NCBI GenBank assembly: GCA_003650785.1 | Contig: QMRW01000007.1 | Coordinates: forward strand, 1-23,150 | DNA length: 23,150 nt | From: Thermoprotei archaeon | GTDB taxonomy: Archaea; Thermoproteota; Thermoprotei; Thermofilales; B20-G17 | Direction of reading: 5' to 3' | In this document: positions 13,217-21,674 of the stretch, piece after piece | How positions within the stretch are numbered: position 1 is the stretch's first letter | Layout: each line of letters starts with the position of its first letter | Translations under genes and position numbers: made by a program | Notes under the pieces: generated by a model | Seen by the model: only the letters and a program-made list of their open reading frames with translations | What the model was told of the DNA's origin: nothing | Database searches by the model: none

Positions 13217-13663
13217 ATGAACGTCTCGACTCTAGCTTTTGTACTAGTATATGCACAAATCATAAACATATTTGAGACTATATTATGGATAGGAAAGCTA
13301 TGGGGTATAAAGCCACCCTTCAAAACCTACGAGGGAGAGCATATTGAGAATGATGCATATCATCTATTCCTCTCGTTGGCATACGTAATACCCTATCCTT
13401 TCATCACTAGAGGTCTAGAGATATTAGCGGCTGCAATTTTAACATGGCTTTTAAACGACATAATGTGGCATTTCTGGAGTGTTCACGTGAAGTACTGGTT
13501 AGACTGGATTAAGTTCTACTTTAATCCCAAGGACGATTCTACTCTATGGCATGCTAGATTTGGAATCACTACTATAAGGGTTACACCCCGAAGAATGTTT
13601 AAAATTACTGCTTTTAGAATCGTATTCCTAGGTCTATTTGAAATTCTCATGGTATGGCATTAA
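13217..13663 (+). CDS. Membrane protein of unknown function, His/Trp-rich (148 aa)
   Basis: I do not recognise a family. Hydrophobic segments lie at about residues 4-30, 48-63, 68-88 and 132-147, so three or four membrane crossings are likely. Polar and potential metal-binding residues sit inside or beside them: Glu20, His42, Asn45-Asp46 and His49, Asn80-Asp81, His85, His90, His112 and the C-terminal His148. Nine tryptophans cluster mainly in the stretch at 77-111 (WLLND, MWHFW, YWLDW). This could be a small metal-dependent membrane enzyme or a cofactor carrier; nothing in the sequence decides it. The ATG at 13217 has only weak AGAACC-like sequence upstream. It stands alone between the micro-gene and sufS, both on the same strand. 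Confidence 0.65.
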   Translation: MNVSTLAFVLVYAQIINIFETILWIGKLWGIKPPFKTYEGEHIENDAYHLFLSLAYVIPYPFITRGLEILAAAILTWLLNDIMWHFWSVHVKYWLDWIKFYFNPKDDSTLWHARFGITTIRVTPRRMFKITAFRIVFLGLFEILMVWH

Positions 13664-13702
13664 ACTGATATTATACCATACTCTCCAACGTAGAATTATG
13701 TA

Positions 13703-13709
13703 GTATAAA
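13703..13709 (+). promoter_or_regulatory. TATA box for sufS
   Basis: GTATAAAC-type box lies about 46 bases before the ATG at 13752, leaving a leader of about 20 bases that carries the strong GAGGAGGT ribosome binding site (13742-13749). Confidence 0.5.
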
Positions 13710-13751
13710 CATTTTACTCCACTGCATATAGATATTGCAGAGAGGAGGTAT

Positions 13752-14996
13752 ATGAAAAGTTTAGATCCCTATCTTATTAGGAAAGATTTTCCTATTCTGG
13801 AGCGTAAGATAGGCAATCTACCCTTAGTATATCTAGATAATGCTGCTTCTTCATTAAAGCCTATACAGGTGATAGATGCGGTGTGTAGGTTCTATAGAGA
13901 ACACTATAGCAATGTGTTTAGAGGAGTGCATGAACTCAGTAGGGAAGCTACTGAAATGTATGAAGAGGCTAGAGAGAAAGTAAGGAAATTTATAGGGGCC
14001 AGGAATGCTAGCGAAGTGATATTTACCTATAATGCAACAGATTCACTTAATATGGTAGCCTTTGGATGGGGGTTTTCAAATGTAGAAGAGGGAGATAGAA
14101 TCGTGGTCACCATAATGGAGCATCATAGTAATCTACTCCCATGGAGGAAATTATCGGAGGTTAGAAGGGCTGAATTAAGTTATATAGATATAGATGATGA
14201 GGGCATACTGAAATACGATACACTATCCGAAATAATAGATGAGAAAACACGAATAGTTACAGTAACACATATGTCAAATGTTCTTGGGACAATAAATAGG
14301 CTAGAGGACATAGTAAAGAGAGCACATGAAGTGAATGCAATTGTAGTGGTCGATGGTGCTCAATCAGTACCTCACATGAAGGTGGATGTAAAAGAGCTAG
14401 ATATAGATTTTCTAGCCTTTAGTGGTCACAAGATGCTTGCACCTACTGGTATAGGAGTCCTATGGGGTAAATTAGACCTTCTAGAGGAAATGGAACCCTA
14501 TAGGTTAGGAGGTGGCGCTGTAAAGAGGATGGAGTATAATTCCGCTGTATTTAGAGAACCACCATTGAAGTTTGAAGCCGGTACACCTAATATTGCCGGA
14601 GCAATTGGACTTGGAGCCGCTATAGAATACCTAACTCATATAGGCATGGATAATGTGAGAGAGCACGAGGAGAGGTTGGTTGAGCACACACTCAAATTAT
14701 TCGAGGAAGAATTAGTGAATAATATCGAACTATATGGACCTAAGGATCCTAAGGTAAGGGGTGGTATAATATCTTTTAATCTAAAAGACTACTCCTGTCA
14801 CTCTGTAGGAGTAATGCTAGATCTAAGAGGAATAGCTGTACGTACAGGACTTCATTGTGCAAATCCACTACATAGGAGACTAGGAGTGAATGGCACTGTA
14901 AGAGCGAGCTACTACATATATAATACGGTAGAGGAGATAGAGTACTTGGTAAGTTGTCTAAAGGAGTTCACAAAGAAAAGAAGTGCTACCATTTGA
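13752..14996 (+). CDS. sufS: Cysteine desulfurase, SufS type
   Basis: 414 residues, a PLP-dependent fold-type I enzyme that removes sulfur from cysteine as a persulfide for Fe-S cluster or thio-cofactor synthesis. Visible residues: YLDNAASS at 27-34, MEHHSN with the PLP-stacking His (124/125), Asp201 and His208 in VDGAQSVPH, the Schiff-base Lys227 in FSGHK, and Cys369 in RTGLHCANP, the sulfur-accepting cysteine in the short-loop context of the SufS/CsdA group. The ATG at 13752 has GAGGAGGT directly upstream. No sufB, sufC, sufD or iscU lies in the window; in other archaea SufBC is often elsewhere. The gene looks intact. Confidence 0.93.
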   Translation: MKSLDPYLIRKDFPILERKIGNLPLVYLDNAASSLKPIQVIDAVCRFYREHYSNVFRGVHELSREATEMYEEAREKVRKFIGARNASEVIFTYNATDSLNMVAFGWGFSNVEEGDRIVVTIMEHHSNLLPWRKLSEVRRAELSYIDIDDEGILKYDTLSEIIDEKTRIVTVTHMSNVLGTINRLEDIVKRAHEVNAIVVVDGAQSVPHMKVDVKELDIDFLAFSGHKMLAPTGIGVLWGKLDLLEEMEPYRLGGGAVKRMEYNSAVFREPPLKFEAGTPNIAGAIGLGAAIEYLTHIGMDNVREHEERLVEHTLKLFEEELVNNIELYGPKDPKVRGGIISFNLKDYSCHSVGVMLDLRGIAVRTGLHCANPLHRRLGVNGTVRASYYIYNTVEEIEYLVSCLKEFTKKRSATI

Positions 14997-15134
14997 AGCT
15001 TTAGATATATTTCTGACTATTCAGGGAATAATCAAATATATCGATAAAGGTACTGTACTACATATATAATATAATACATGTGACCTCAGCAATACTTTCA
15101 GTTAATTCTACGTTTAGGATATAACTCTACAGGT

Positions 15135-16232
15135 ATGAGTTTTGATCGGGGTGTTGAAGTGCTACCAGAACTAATATACCATGCTCTAGAGAATAGGAGT
15201 GAGATTGAATATAAACTGAATCTCATGAAGATAGATGAAAGTGAAGTGCTTAAGAAGTGGCTTGAATATAAACCATCACCAGCCCACGTAGAGTCTATAG
15301 GAGCTGTAGATGGTAGTATGAATTTCGTCGAATTTCATGGATTTATACTCTATGCCGTCTCTTCACTTGCAATAACCTACACTAGTGATGATGTCCTCGA
15401 GGATTGGATAAATGAAGTAGATTTACTATATCCATACGAATACACTGTAGAGAGAATTAGAATGTACATGAATATTCTTGAAAGTAAGGTAGCAATTAAG
15501 GCCTTGGAATACAGGCATCCAGAAATATTATTATTGGATGGATCTATTTTAAGCCACTTTTCCAAGAGAGCACCCTATATCATAAGGAATATACCTAGGT
15601 CTGTAGTAGAGTCCTATCTTAAGAAGCACCTGAGTGATCTGGATTCACACATTCAGAATAATAGTGAAGAGATTTATAGTAAAAAGTTATTCTATAAGCT
15701 CATTCATGAGGAATTAGATATGGATACTACTATAGCACTAGCAATCCTCTTTGAATTCCTAGAATATTATCGTACTTTAATTAGACTCATCAGTACTTAT
15801 GCAACTAACATAGTAGCTATCGCTAAGACCTCCGTCAGTAGGAGAGTTTTCAGAAAGAGCATAAAACCCGATCTAGTAGTTTTTAATAGTATAGCTCAGA
15901 AATGTGGTTTCTCAAATCCTGAAATACACAGTGCAAGATTTGTTCCTAGAGAAATAGGACTACCTAGTTCTATTGAGGAGTTCAGTACACGAGTAACAGT
16001 TTTCTATTGTAGACTCGAGAGAGGAGAGAGAGTATATAGAGTAGAGTTACTCGGCGAAAGGGGAGTAGATGATATCAAGCATATAATGGATATGTTGGAA
16101 TCTATTTCAGTAAAGGGATATCCTTACCCACTCTATAGTGTTCATAAAAAGGTGGAAATAACGAACCTTGATATGGATAAAATTAAGAGAATAATGGGTA
16201 TTTCAGAGCGTTCCGTAAGGGAGAGGTGGTAG
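15135..16232 (+). CDS. nurA: NurA 5'-3' nuclease
   Basis: 365 residues. NurA works with the HerA translocase to resect DNA ends 5'-3' after Mre11-Rad50 has processed them, producing the 3' tail for RadA. The family metal-site motifs are visible: IGAVDGSMNF with Asp59, and EILLLDGSIL with Asp135; a later FVPREIGLPSS block and the C-terminal YPYPLYSVHKKV stretch are also typical. The ATG at 15135 has only weak ACAGGT upstream. The stop at 16230-16232 is one base before the herA ATG, so the two are translated as a pair. It is the first gene of a four-gene cluster. The leader region (14997-15134) holds several A/T boxes, including ACATATATAATATAATAC near 15059-15075. Confidence 0.92.
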   Translation: MSFDRGVEVLPELIYHALENRSEIEYKLNLMKIDESEVLKKWLEYKPSPAHVESIGAVDGSMNFVEFHGFILYAVSSLAITYTSDDVLEDWINEVDLLYPYEYTVERIRMYMNILESKVAIKALEYRHPEILLLDGSILSHFSKRAPYIIRNIPRSVVESYLKKHLSDLDSHIQNNSEEIYSKKLFYKLIHEELDMDTTIALAILFEFLEYYRTLIRLISTYATNIVAIAKTSVSRRVFRKSIKPDLVVFNSIAQKCGFSNPEIHSARFVPREIGLPSSIEEFSTRVTVFYCRLERGERVYRVELLGERGVDDIKHIMDMLESISVKGYPYPLYSVHKKVEITNLDMDKIKRIMGISERSVRERW

Positions 16233-16233
16233 A

Positions 16234-17730
16234 ATGTCTGATATCATAGGTTATGTAATAGGAGAAGCCACAACTACTAGAACGCTATTCATATCGAAGA
16301 CTATACCGAAGGTCGGTGAATATGTCATACTGAGATATGACGGGAAAGTAGTACTTGGAATGGTTGAAAACTTAGTGAGAGGCAGTATATCACTTGGAGA
16401 TGAGATAAGTGACTCAAGAATAGTTGAAAAAATAAGTAAGTTAGAAGGCGTAAAGGATCACTATATCAAGGGAAGTATACGCATACTAGGAGATGTGAAT
16501 CAGCTTAAAATACCTAGAACACCACCTCCACCAGCAACTGTCGTAGAGAGAGCTGATGAGGAGATATTAAGAAGAATATTCAATCCCACGGGTGTGGGGA
16601 TAAGGATAGGAGTATTGATATCTAATCCCAGAGTACCAGTCTATCTTGATATTAATAAGATGGTAACTAGGCACTTGGCAATATTAGCCATAACGGGAGC
16701 TGGTAAGTCAAATACTGTTGCTGTTATAGCTGATGGTATAACGAAGCTGGGAGGAGCAGTACTCATATTCGACATGCATTCTGAATATGTAGATGCAGAC
16801 TTCACAGGAGGAGTTAACCTAATACTCCCCAGAATAAACCCTCTCAATCTTCATGTTACAGAATTTATGAAGCTCATGAGGATAGGTGGTGAAGCCTATA
16901 AACAGGAATACTATCTAAGGAAGGCTTACTCAAAGGTTAAGAGTACTATACTCAAAAACCCCTCTCTTTCTACAAAAATCCTAGAGATGCTAGAGAGTGA
17001 ATTAAGAAGCTTTTTAGACATAGAGGATTATAAGAGGGATAGGCATAGTATTCTCTCTATAATAAATAAGTTAGATTCTCTAAGAGAACATTATGGAGAG
17101 ATACTAGACCCCTTAGCCCCCTCCATAATCTATCAGCTAAAACTCAATCGAGTAAATGTACTAGACCTAGGGTCTCTAGATGAAGAAGCCGCAGATGTAA
17201 TAGTTAGCCACTACTTGAGGGCAACTCTCTTTGGAAGAAAGAAGTATAAAACCGGAGGTAGAGGACTGAGCTTCCCAGTATTCATAGTCTTAGAGGAGGC
17301 CCATATACTCGCACCACGCGACAGGGAGACTCTTTCAAAATACTGGATAAGTAGAATAGCTAGAGAGGGAAGGAAGTTCGGTCTCGGACTATGCTTAGTC
17401 AGCCAGAGACCGAAGGCACTAGATTCAGATACATTATCTCAGGCAAATAATCTAATAGTATTGAGACTAGTAGAGCCTAGTGATCAGAGATATGTACAGC
17501 AGGCCAGTGAGACTCTGAGTGAAGATTTAGTAGAGCAACTTCCAGCTCTCAATATTGGTGAAGCTGTAGTACTAGGTCTAATGGTAAAGGTACCGGCTAT
17601 AGTGAAAATTGATCTATTCGAGGGGAAACTCTCAGGAGGAGATATTGATGTAGTATCAGAGTGGCATAAAGCTATGAATAGACAAGAGGTATTAAGGGAG
17701 GAGTACGAAGAAATAGTTGAAGAGTGGTAG
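16234..17730 (+). CDS. herA: HerA DNA helicase/translocase
   Basis: 498 residues. HerA is a hexameric FtsK-like ATPase that drives bidirectional DNA translocation together with NurA. The N-terminal HAS barrel covers about residues 1-130, with the P-loop AITGAGKSNT at 152-161, FDMHSEY at 179-185, and the Walker B with its glutamates in VFIVLEEAH (about 348-356). Next comes an arginine-finger region, ISRIAREGRKFG, and the sensor motif SQRP (KALDSDTLSQ follows). The ATG at 16234 has GAGGTGG six to ten bases upstream within the nurA end. The stop is one base before the mre11 ATG at 17732. Confidence 0.96.
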   Translation: MSDIIGYVIGEATTTRTLFISKTIPKVGEYVILRYDGKVVLGMVENLVRGSISLGDEISDSRIVEKISKLEGVKDHYIKGSIRILGDVNQLKIPRTPPPPATVVERADEEILRRIFNPTGVGIRIGVLISNPRVPVYLDINKMVTRHLAILAITGAGKSNTVAVIADGITKLGGAVLIFDMHSEYVDADFTGGVNLILPRINPLNLHVTEFMKLMRIGGEAYKQEYYLRKAYSKVKSTILKNPSLSTKILEMLESELRSFLDIEDYKRDRHSILSIINKLDSLREHYGEILDPLAPSIIYQLKLNRVNVLDLGSLDEEAADVIVSHYLRATLFGRKKYKTGGRGLSFPVFIVLEEAHILAPRDRETLSKYWISRIAREGRKFGLGLCLVSQRPKALDSDTLSQANNLIVLRLVEPSDQRYVQQASETLSEDLVEQLPALNIGEAVVLGLMVKVPAIVKIDLFEGKLSGGDIDVVSEWHKAMNRQEVLREEYEEIVEEW

Positions 17731-17731
17731 T

Positions 17732-18883
17732 ATGTTATTAATCCATATCTCAGATACCCACTTAGGTTATAGACAGTATAATTTAGAGGAGAGAGAAAAG
17801 GACTTTTACGAAGCATTTCATCAAATTGTAGAACAAGCTATTGAAGAACATCCAGATCTGATAGTACATACCGGAGACTTATTCGACTCATCTAGACCTA
17901 CTCCTCGTGCTCTTCTAGAGGCAACTCGAGCTATTAAGAAAGCACTAGGACACGGGATAAAGGTGATAACAATACCTGGTAGTCATGATATGCCAAAACG
18001 AAGAGGTGTACCACCTCATGCACTACTAGAAGAATTGGGAGCTATAGTACTAAGAAGTAGGAGACCATATGTTGTAGTAGAGGATACCTTCATAGGGGGT
18101 ATCGAATATACTCCTAGAGTGTTTAGGAATATCTTACTAGAAAAATTGAAAGATCTCTCCATAGAAGCGAGCAAGTATAAGAAGAGAATATTATTACTAC
18201 ACCAGGGTATAGAACAGTTCCTTAAATTTGAGCATGAGCTAGTACTAGACGATATCCCTAAGAATTTTCACTACTATGCACTGGGACATGTACATAGAAG
18301 GCTAGTAATGGATCACGGTCTAGGCAAGCTAGCTTATGCGGGGTCTACTGAGGTATGTAGCAGAGATGAATATGTAGATTATCTAGAGGTAGGTAAGGGA
18401 GCCTTCTTAGTAGACCTAAGTTCGGATATACCAGAGGTACAAAGAGTGGACATAGACTGCATCAGACCTCACCTTACTAGAAGTATTGAGGCTAGAACTA
18501 TCACTGATTTGATGAAAGAAGTAGAGATCATTAGAAAAGAGGTAATTGGATTACGTAGTAGAAAGAAGCCAGTGCTTCACATTAAGGTGAGAGGAGATGT
18601 CGATTGGCAACAACTACGACGGCTATTTACAGATAGATTATCAGATATTCTCCTCACAGTAAGGTTTGAGACACTATCAGAGGAAATAGAGTATGAAGAG
18701 ATACACATAGAGAGTATAAACATAAGGGAGCTCATACAGAGAAGGCTTAAGGATAGAAAGAAAACGGAGCTAGCGTATACACTCTTTAATTTACTCAGTC
18801 AAGGCGATGTTGAAAGTGCACATAATCTTATAGAAGAGTTCTTAAAAGGTGAGCTCCATGATATTGAAGAGTATAAGACTTAA
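17732..18883 (+). CDS. mre11: Mre11 DNA repair nuclease
   Basis: 383 residues. Mre11 is a two-metal phosphodiesterase that opens and trims double-strand breaks with Rad50. Motifs: HISDTHLG (5-12), HTGDLFD, LHQGIEQF and ALGHVHRR are all present. The third motif, normally GNHD, reads PGSHD, so the metal-binding Asn is replaced by Ser. After the catalytic core comes a capping domain and a C-terminal helical tail that should bind the base of the Rad50 coiled coil. I choose ATG at 17732, one base after the herA stop; an in-frame TTG at 17717 would add five residues but lies within herA. The 3' end overlaps rad50 by 26 bases. Confidence 0.95.
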   Translation: MLLIHISDTHLGYRQYNLEEREKDFYEAFHQIVEQAIEEHPDLIVHTGDLFDSSRPTPRALLEATRAIKKALGHGIKVITIPGSHDMPKRRGVPPHALLEELGAIVLRSRRPYVVVEDTFIGGIEYTPRVFRNILLEKLKDLSIEASKYKKRILLLHQGIEQFLKFEHELVLDDIPKNFHYYALGHVHRRLVMDHGLGKLAYAGSTEVCSRDEYVDYLEVGKGAFLVDLSSDIPEVQRVDIDCIRPHLTRSIEARTITDLMKEVEIIRKEVIGLRSRKKPVLHIKVRGDVDWQQLRRLFTDRLSDILLTVRFETLSEEIEYEEIHIESINIRELIQRRLKDRKKTELAYTLFNLLSQGDVESAHNLIEEFLKGELHDIEEYKT

Positions 18884-21554
18884 GAACTTTATATCTCATA
18901 GAGACTCCAAGATAGAGTTTCCACTAGGAGTAGTAGCTATTATAGGACCAAATGGAGCAGGAAAGACTAGTATATTAGATGCCATAAGTTTCGCGCTATT
19001 CAAAGATACAAGTCGGGGAAAAACCTATGAGAACCTTCTTCATAGAGGAGTAAACGTAGCTGAAGTGGAATTAGAATTTATTCATAATAATAGATTATAT
19101 AGATTATATAGGAAAATTTCTAAGGTAGGTAAGAGAATAGGAGTAGCCTCAAAACTATATGTAGATGGAAAGTTGAAGATGTTCGGAGAAAGGGAGGTGG
19201 ATAAAGAGATAGAAAGAATCCTTGGAGTAGATAAGAATCTCTTCTCCAGTACAATTTACATAAGACAGGGAGAGATAGAAAGACTTGTAACAGCACGTCC
19301 ACACGAGAGAAAAGAACTGATGTCCAAACTCCTTAGAATACATGATCTAGAGAGAGCCTGGAAGGAGATGCTGAGTATAATAAAGGTATATGAAGAGAGA
19401 TTAAGAGGTATAGAGAATGAGCTTAAGAGAAGGAGTGAACTTAAGGAGAAATTAGAATCTAAACGTAAGAACCTTAAAGAGCTGATAGAGGAACTAGTAC
19501 ACACGGAGAGAGAACTCAATGCCTATGAGAAGAAATTAGCTGAAATTAAAGAGACTCTAGAGGAATATAACAGGAAGCGAGATATATTCATAAATATCAA
19601 GGTCAGACTAGATGAAATCGCTAAAAAAGAGAAGGATATCCACATAAATCTAGAGGAATATAAAAGGGAGTATGAGCTTTCTCTGAAAGCTAAGAAGAAG
19701 GTTAATGAAATGGAAAAGAGGCTTAAAGCACTAGACGTACTAAATGAATACAAAGTTCTCTTAGATAGGTTAGGTATACTCGAAGAACAGCTAGAATTAC
19801 TGAGAAGGCAGTTAAACGAATATAGAGAGATAGCTCATAAGCTTCATACACTAGAACTCATACTTAAGAAGTATTCCATGCTCAAGTATAAGCTCCCCTT
19901 TATAGAATCTAAGATAAGAGAGGAAAATATGTTAAGGGAGCGTATCTTAAGTATTGAAAAGACTTTAAGAGATTATGATCACTTTTTAGAGGGTAAAAGA
20001 GAGCAATTAAAACACGCACTAGCTAGGATTGGACTTAGTGAAAAGTTTGATCTTAAGACTATACACAGCAAGCATAGCGATCTCATGAAGAAGCTATCTA
20101 TGGAGGAGCATAGGCTAGTAAAGAGCATTAGCGATATCACTAGGACAATAGGAGTACTGGAATATAAGATGAATTATGTAGAACAGCTTAAGCATACTAT
20201 AGCAACTTCTAAGAAATGTCCCATATGTGAGTCTAGTATAGAAGATAAAGTGAATAAAATAATTAATAGATTAGAATTAGAAAGGAAGCATACCCTCTCT
20301 TTCAAGCAAGAAATGGAGAAAAAATTAAAGGAAATTGAAGAATATCTAGAGAGAGTTAGAGGAAAAATTAAAGACATAATTTCTACACCAATAGACACTA
20401 TAGATAGAACACTCCAAGAAATCTCCGAACTACAGAGTAAGAAAGAGGTTATATTAAAGGAAATGTCTCAAATAAAGTGCAGACTCGAGGAGATATATAA
20501 ATGGAGATACATATATGAAGAATTATCCCCCGTAATAGGAGAAATAGAAGCCACTCATTATGAATATAATATCCTAATGAAGAAGCTTGAAAATGTACCA
20601 AATCCTATAGATCTAGTAAGCAGAATTAATGAACTCGAACTGGAGAGGGAGACTACCATTAAGAGGATGAGTCTCTTAGAAACTAAATACCATATCGATC
20701 CAGGCTCGATCGATACCAAACTTAGTGAACTATTTAATTTAAAGGAACAGTATGAACAGCTAATTCCAATAGCGAGTAAGACAGATCTACTTAGAAAACT
20801 CATTGAGGAGAATATAAATCTAAGGTCGCAATTGAAGAGAGAGAAGGAAGAGTTAGAGAGAAAGCTTGAACTTCTCGATTACGATGAAGGTGTACATAGT
20901 AAGCTACTTGAAGAGAGGAAGAGTATAGAAGATAAGGCTAAAACTCTGGCTATGAGAGTAAGTTCATTAAAGACTAGGATAGATAGCCTTAGAAGAGAAA
21001 TTGAGGAACTGGAAGAAGAGTGGAGAAATATTAAGAAGCTGGAACAGAAGTACATAAAGCTTAGTAAACTTGTAGAAATGCTTAAAGAAATAAGGGCGCT
21101 ATACTCTAAAGATCAGCTCCAGAGAGATATAAGGAACATAGCAAAACCCATCATAGAAAACTACACCAGAGAATACTTCAAGTGTTTCGGTCTAGACTAC
21201 TATGACGTAAAACTGGACGAGGATTTCAATATATACTTGATAGGTCATGGAGGAATATATTCAGTAAGTGCTATAAGTGGTGGTGAAAGAATGGCTCTCT
21301 CTCTTGCTCTGAGGATGGCGATAGCCAAGGCACTTACTGGAGAAAGCTTGAGCTTTATGATGATGGATGAACCTACGGTTCACTTAGATGAAGTTAGAAG
21401 GAGGCAGTTGACTACTATGATTAGGAGGGGAGTTAGACATAGAGGGCTATCACAACTTATAGTAGTAACGCATGATAGGGAACTCGAAGACGTTGCAGAC
21501 GTAGTATATAGAGTCCAGAAGAGTGGTGTATTTTCCACGGTAACTAGAGTGTAG
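18858..21554 (+). CDS. rad50: Rad50 double-strand break repair ATPase
   Basis: 898 residues, an SMC-like ATPase that bridges DNA ends and controls Mre11. The Walker A GPNGAGKTS lies near residue 30-38. Two long coiled-coil arms, dense in Lys/Glu/Leu heptads, run from about 150 to 750 and are joined by the zinc hook CPIC at residues 454-457. The ATPase C-lobe has the signature ISGGERMALSLALRMA, Walker B FMMMDEPTVHLDE and the H-loop in VVTHDREL. The ATG at 18858 has AAGGTGA at 18846-18852, which fits better than the in-frame GTG at 18849. It overlaps mre11 by 26 bases and ends the nurA-herA-mre11-rad50 cluster. No frameshift is seen. Confidence 0.97.
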   Translation: MILKSIRLKNFISHRDSKIEFPLGVVAIIGPNGAGKTSILDAISFALFKDTSRGKTYENLLHRGVNVAEVELEFIHNNRLYRLYRKISKVGKRIGVASKLYVDGKLKMFGEREVDKEIERILGVDKNLFSSTIYIRQGEIERLVTARPHERKELMSKLLRIHDLERAWKEMLSIIKVYEERLRGIENELKRRSELKEKLESKRKNLKELIEELVHTERELNAYEKKLAEIKETLEEYNRKRDIFINIKVRLDEIAKKEKDIHINLEEYKREYELSLKAKKKVNEMEKRLKALDVLNEYKVLLDRLGILEEQLELLRRQLNEYREIAHKLHTLELILKKYSMLKYKLPFIESKIREENMLRERILSIEKTLRDYDHFLEGKREQLKHALARIGLSEKFDLKTIHSKHSDLMKKLSMEEHRLVKSISDITRTIGVLEYKMNYVEQLKHTIATSKKCPICESSIEDKVNKIINRLELERKHTLSFKQEMEKKLKEIEEYLERVRGKIKDIISTPIDTIDRTLQEISELQSKKEVILKEMSQIKCRLEEIYKWRYIYEELSPVIGEIEATHYEYNILMKKLENVPNPIDLVSRINELELERETTIKRMSLLETKYHIDPGSIDTKLSELFNLKEQYEQLIPIASKTDLLRKLIEENINLRSQLKREKEELERKLELLDYDEGVHSKLLEERKSIEDKAKTLAMRVSSLKTRIDSLRREIEELEEEWRNIKKLEQKYIKLSKLVEMLKEIRALYSKDQLQRDIRNIAKPIIENYTREYFKCFGLDYYDVKLDEDFNIYLIGHGGIYSVSAISGGERMALSLALRMAIAKALTGESLSFMMMDEPTVHLDEVRRRQLTTMIRRGVRHRGLSQLIVVTHDRELEDVADVVYRVQKSGVFSTVTRV

Positions 21555-21635
21555 ATCTTTCTTCCAATAATATATTAACTTAGGCTAAGAAGATGCTATA
21601 CTGTACTAGCATCTCTTTATAGGTCAATAGCAAAA

Positions 21636-21644
21636 ATTTAAATC
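21636..21644 (+). promoter_or_regulatory. Box A for the gene at 21675
   Basis: ATTTAAATC follows a run of A and lies about 35 bases before the ATG at 21675; GGAG at 21665-21668 is the ribosome binding site. Confidence 0.5.
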
Positions 21645-21674
21645 TCTTATAATACCACACTATCGGAGAGTTAT

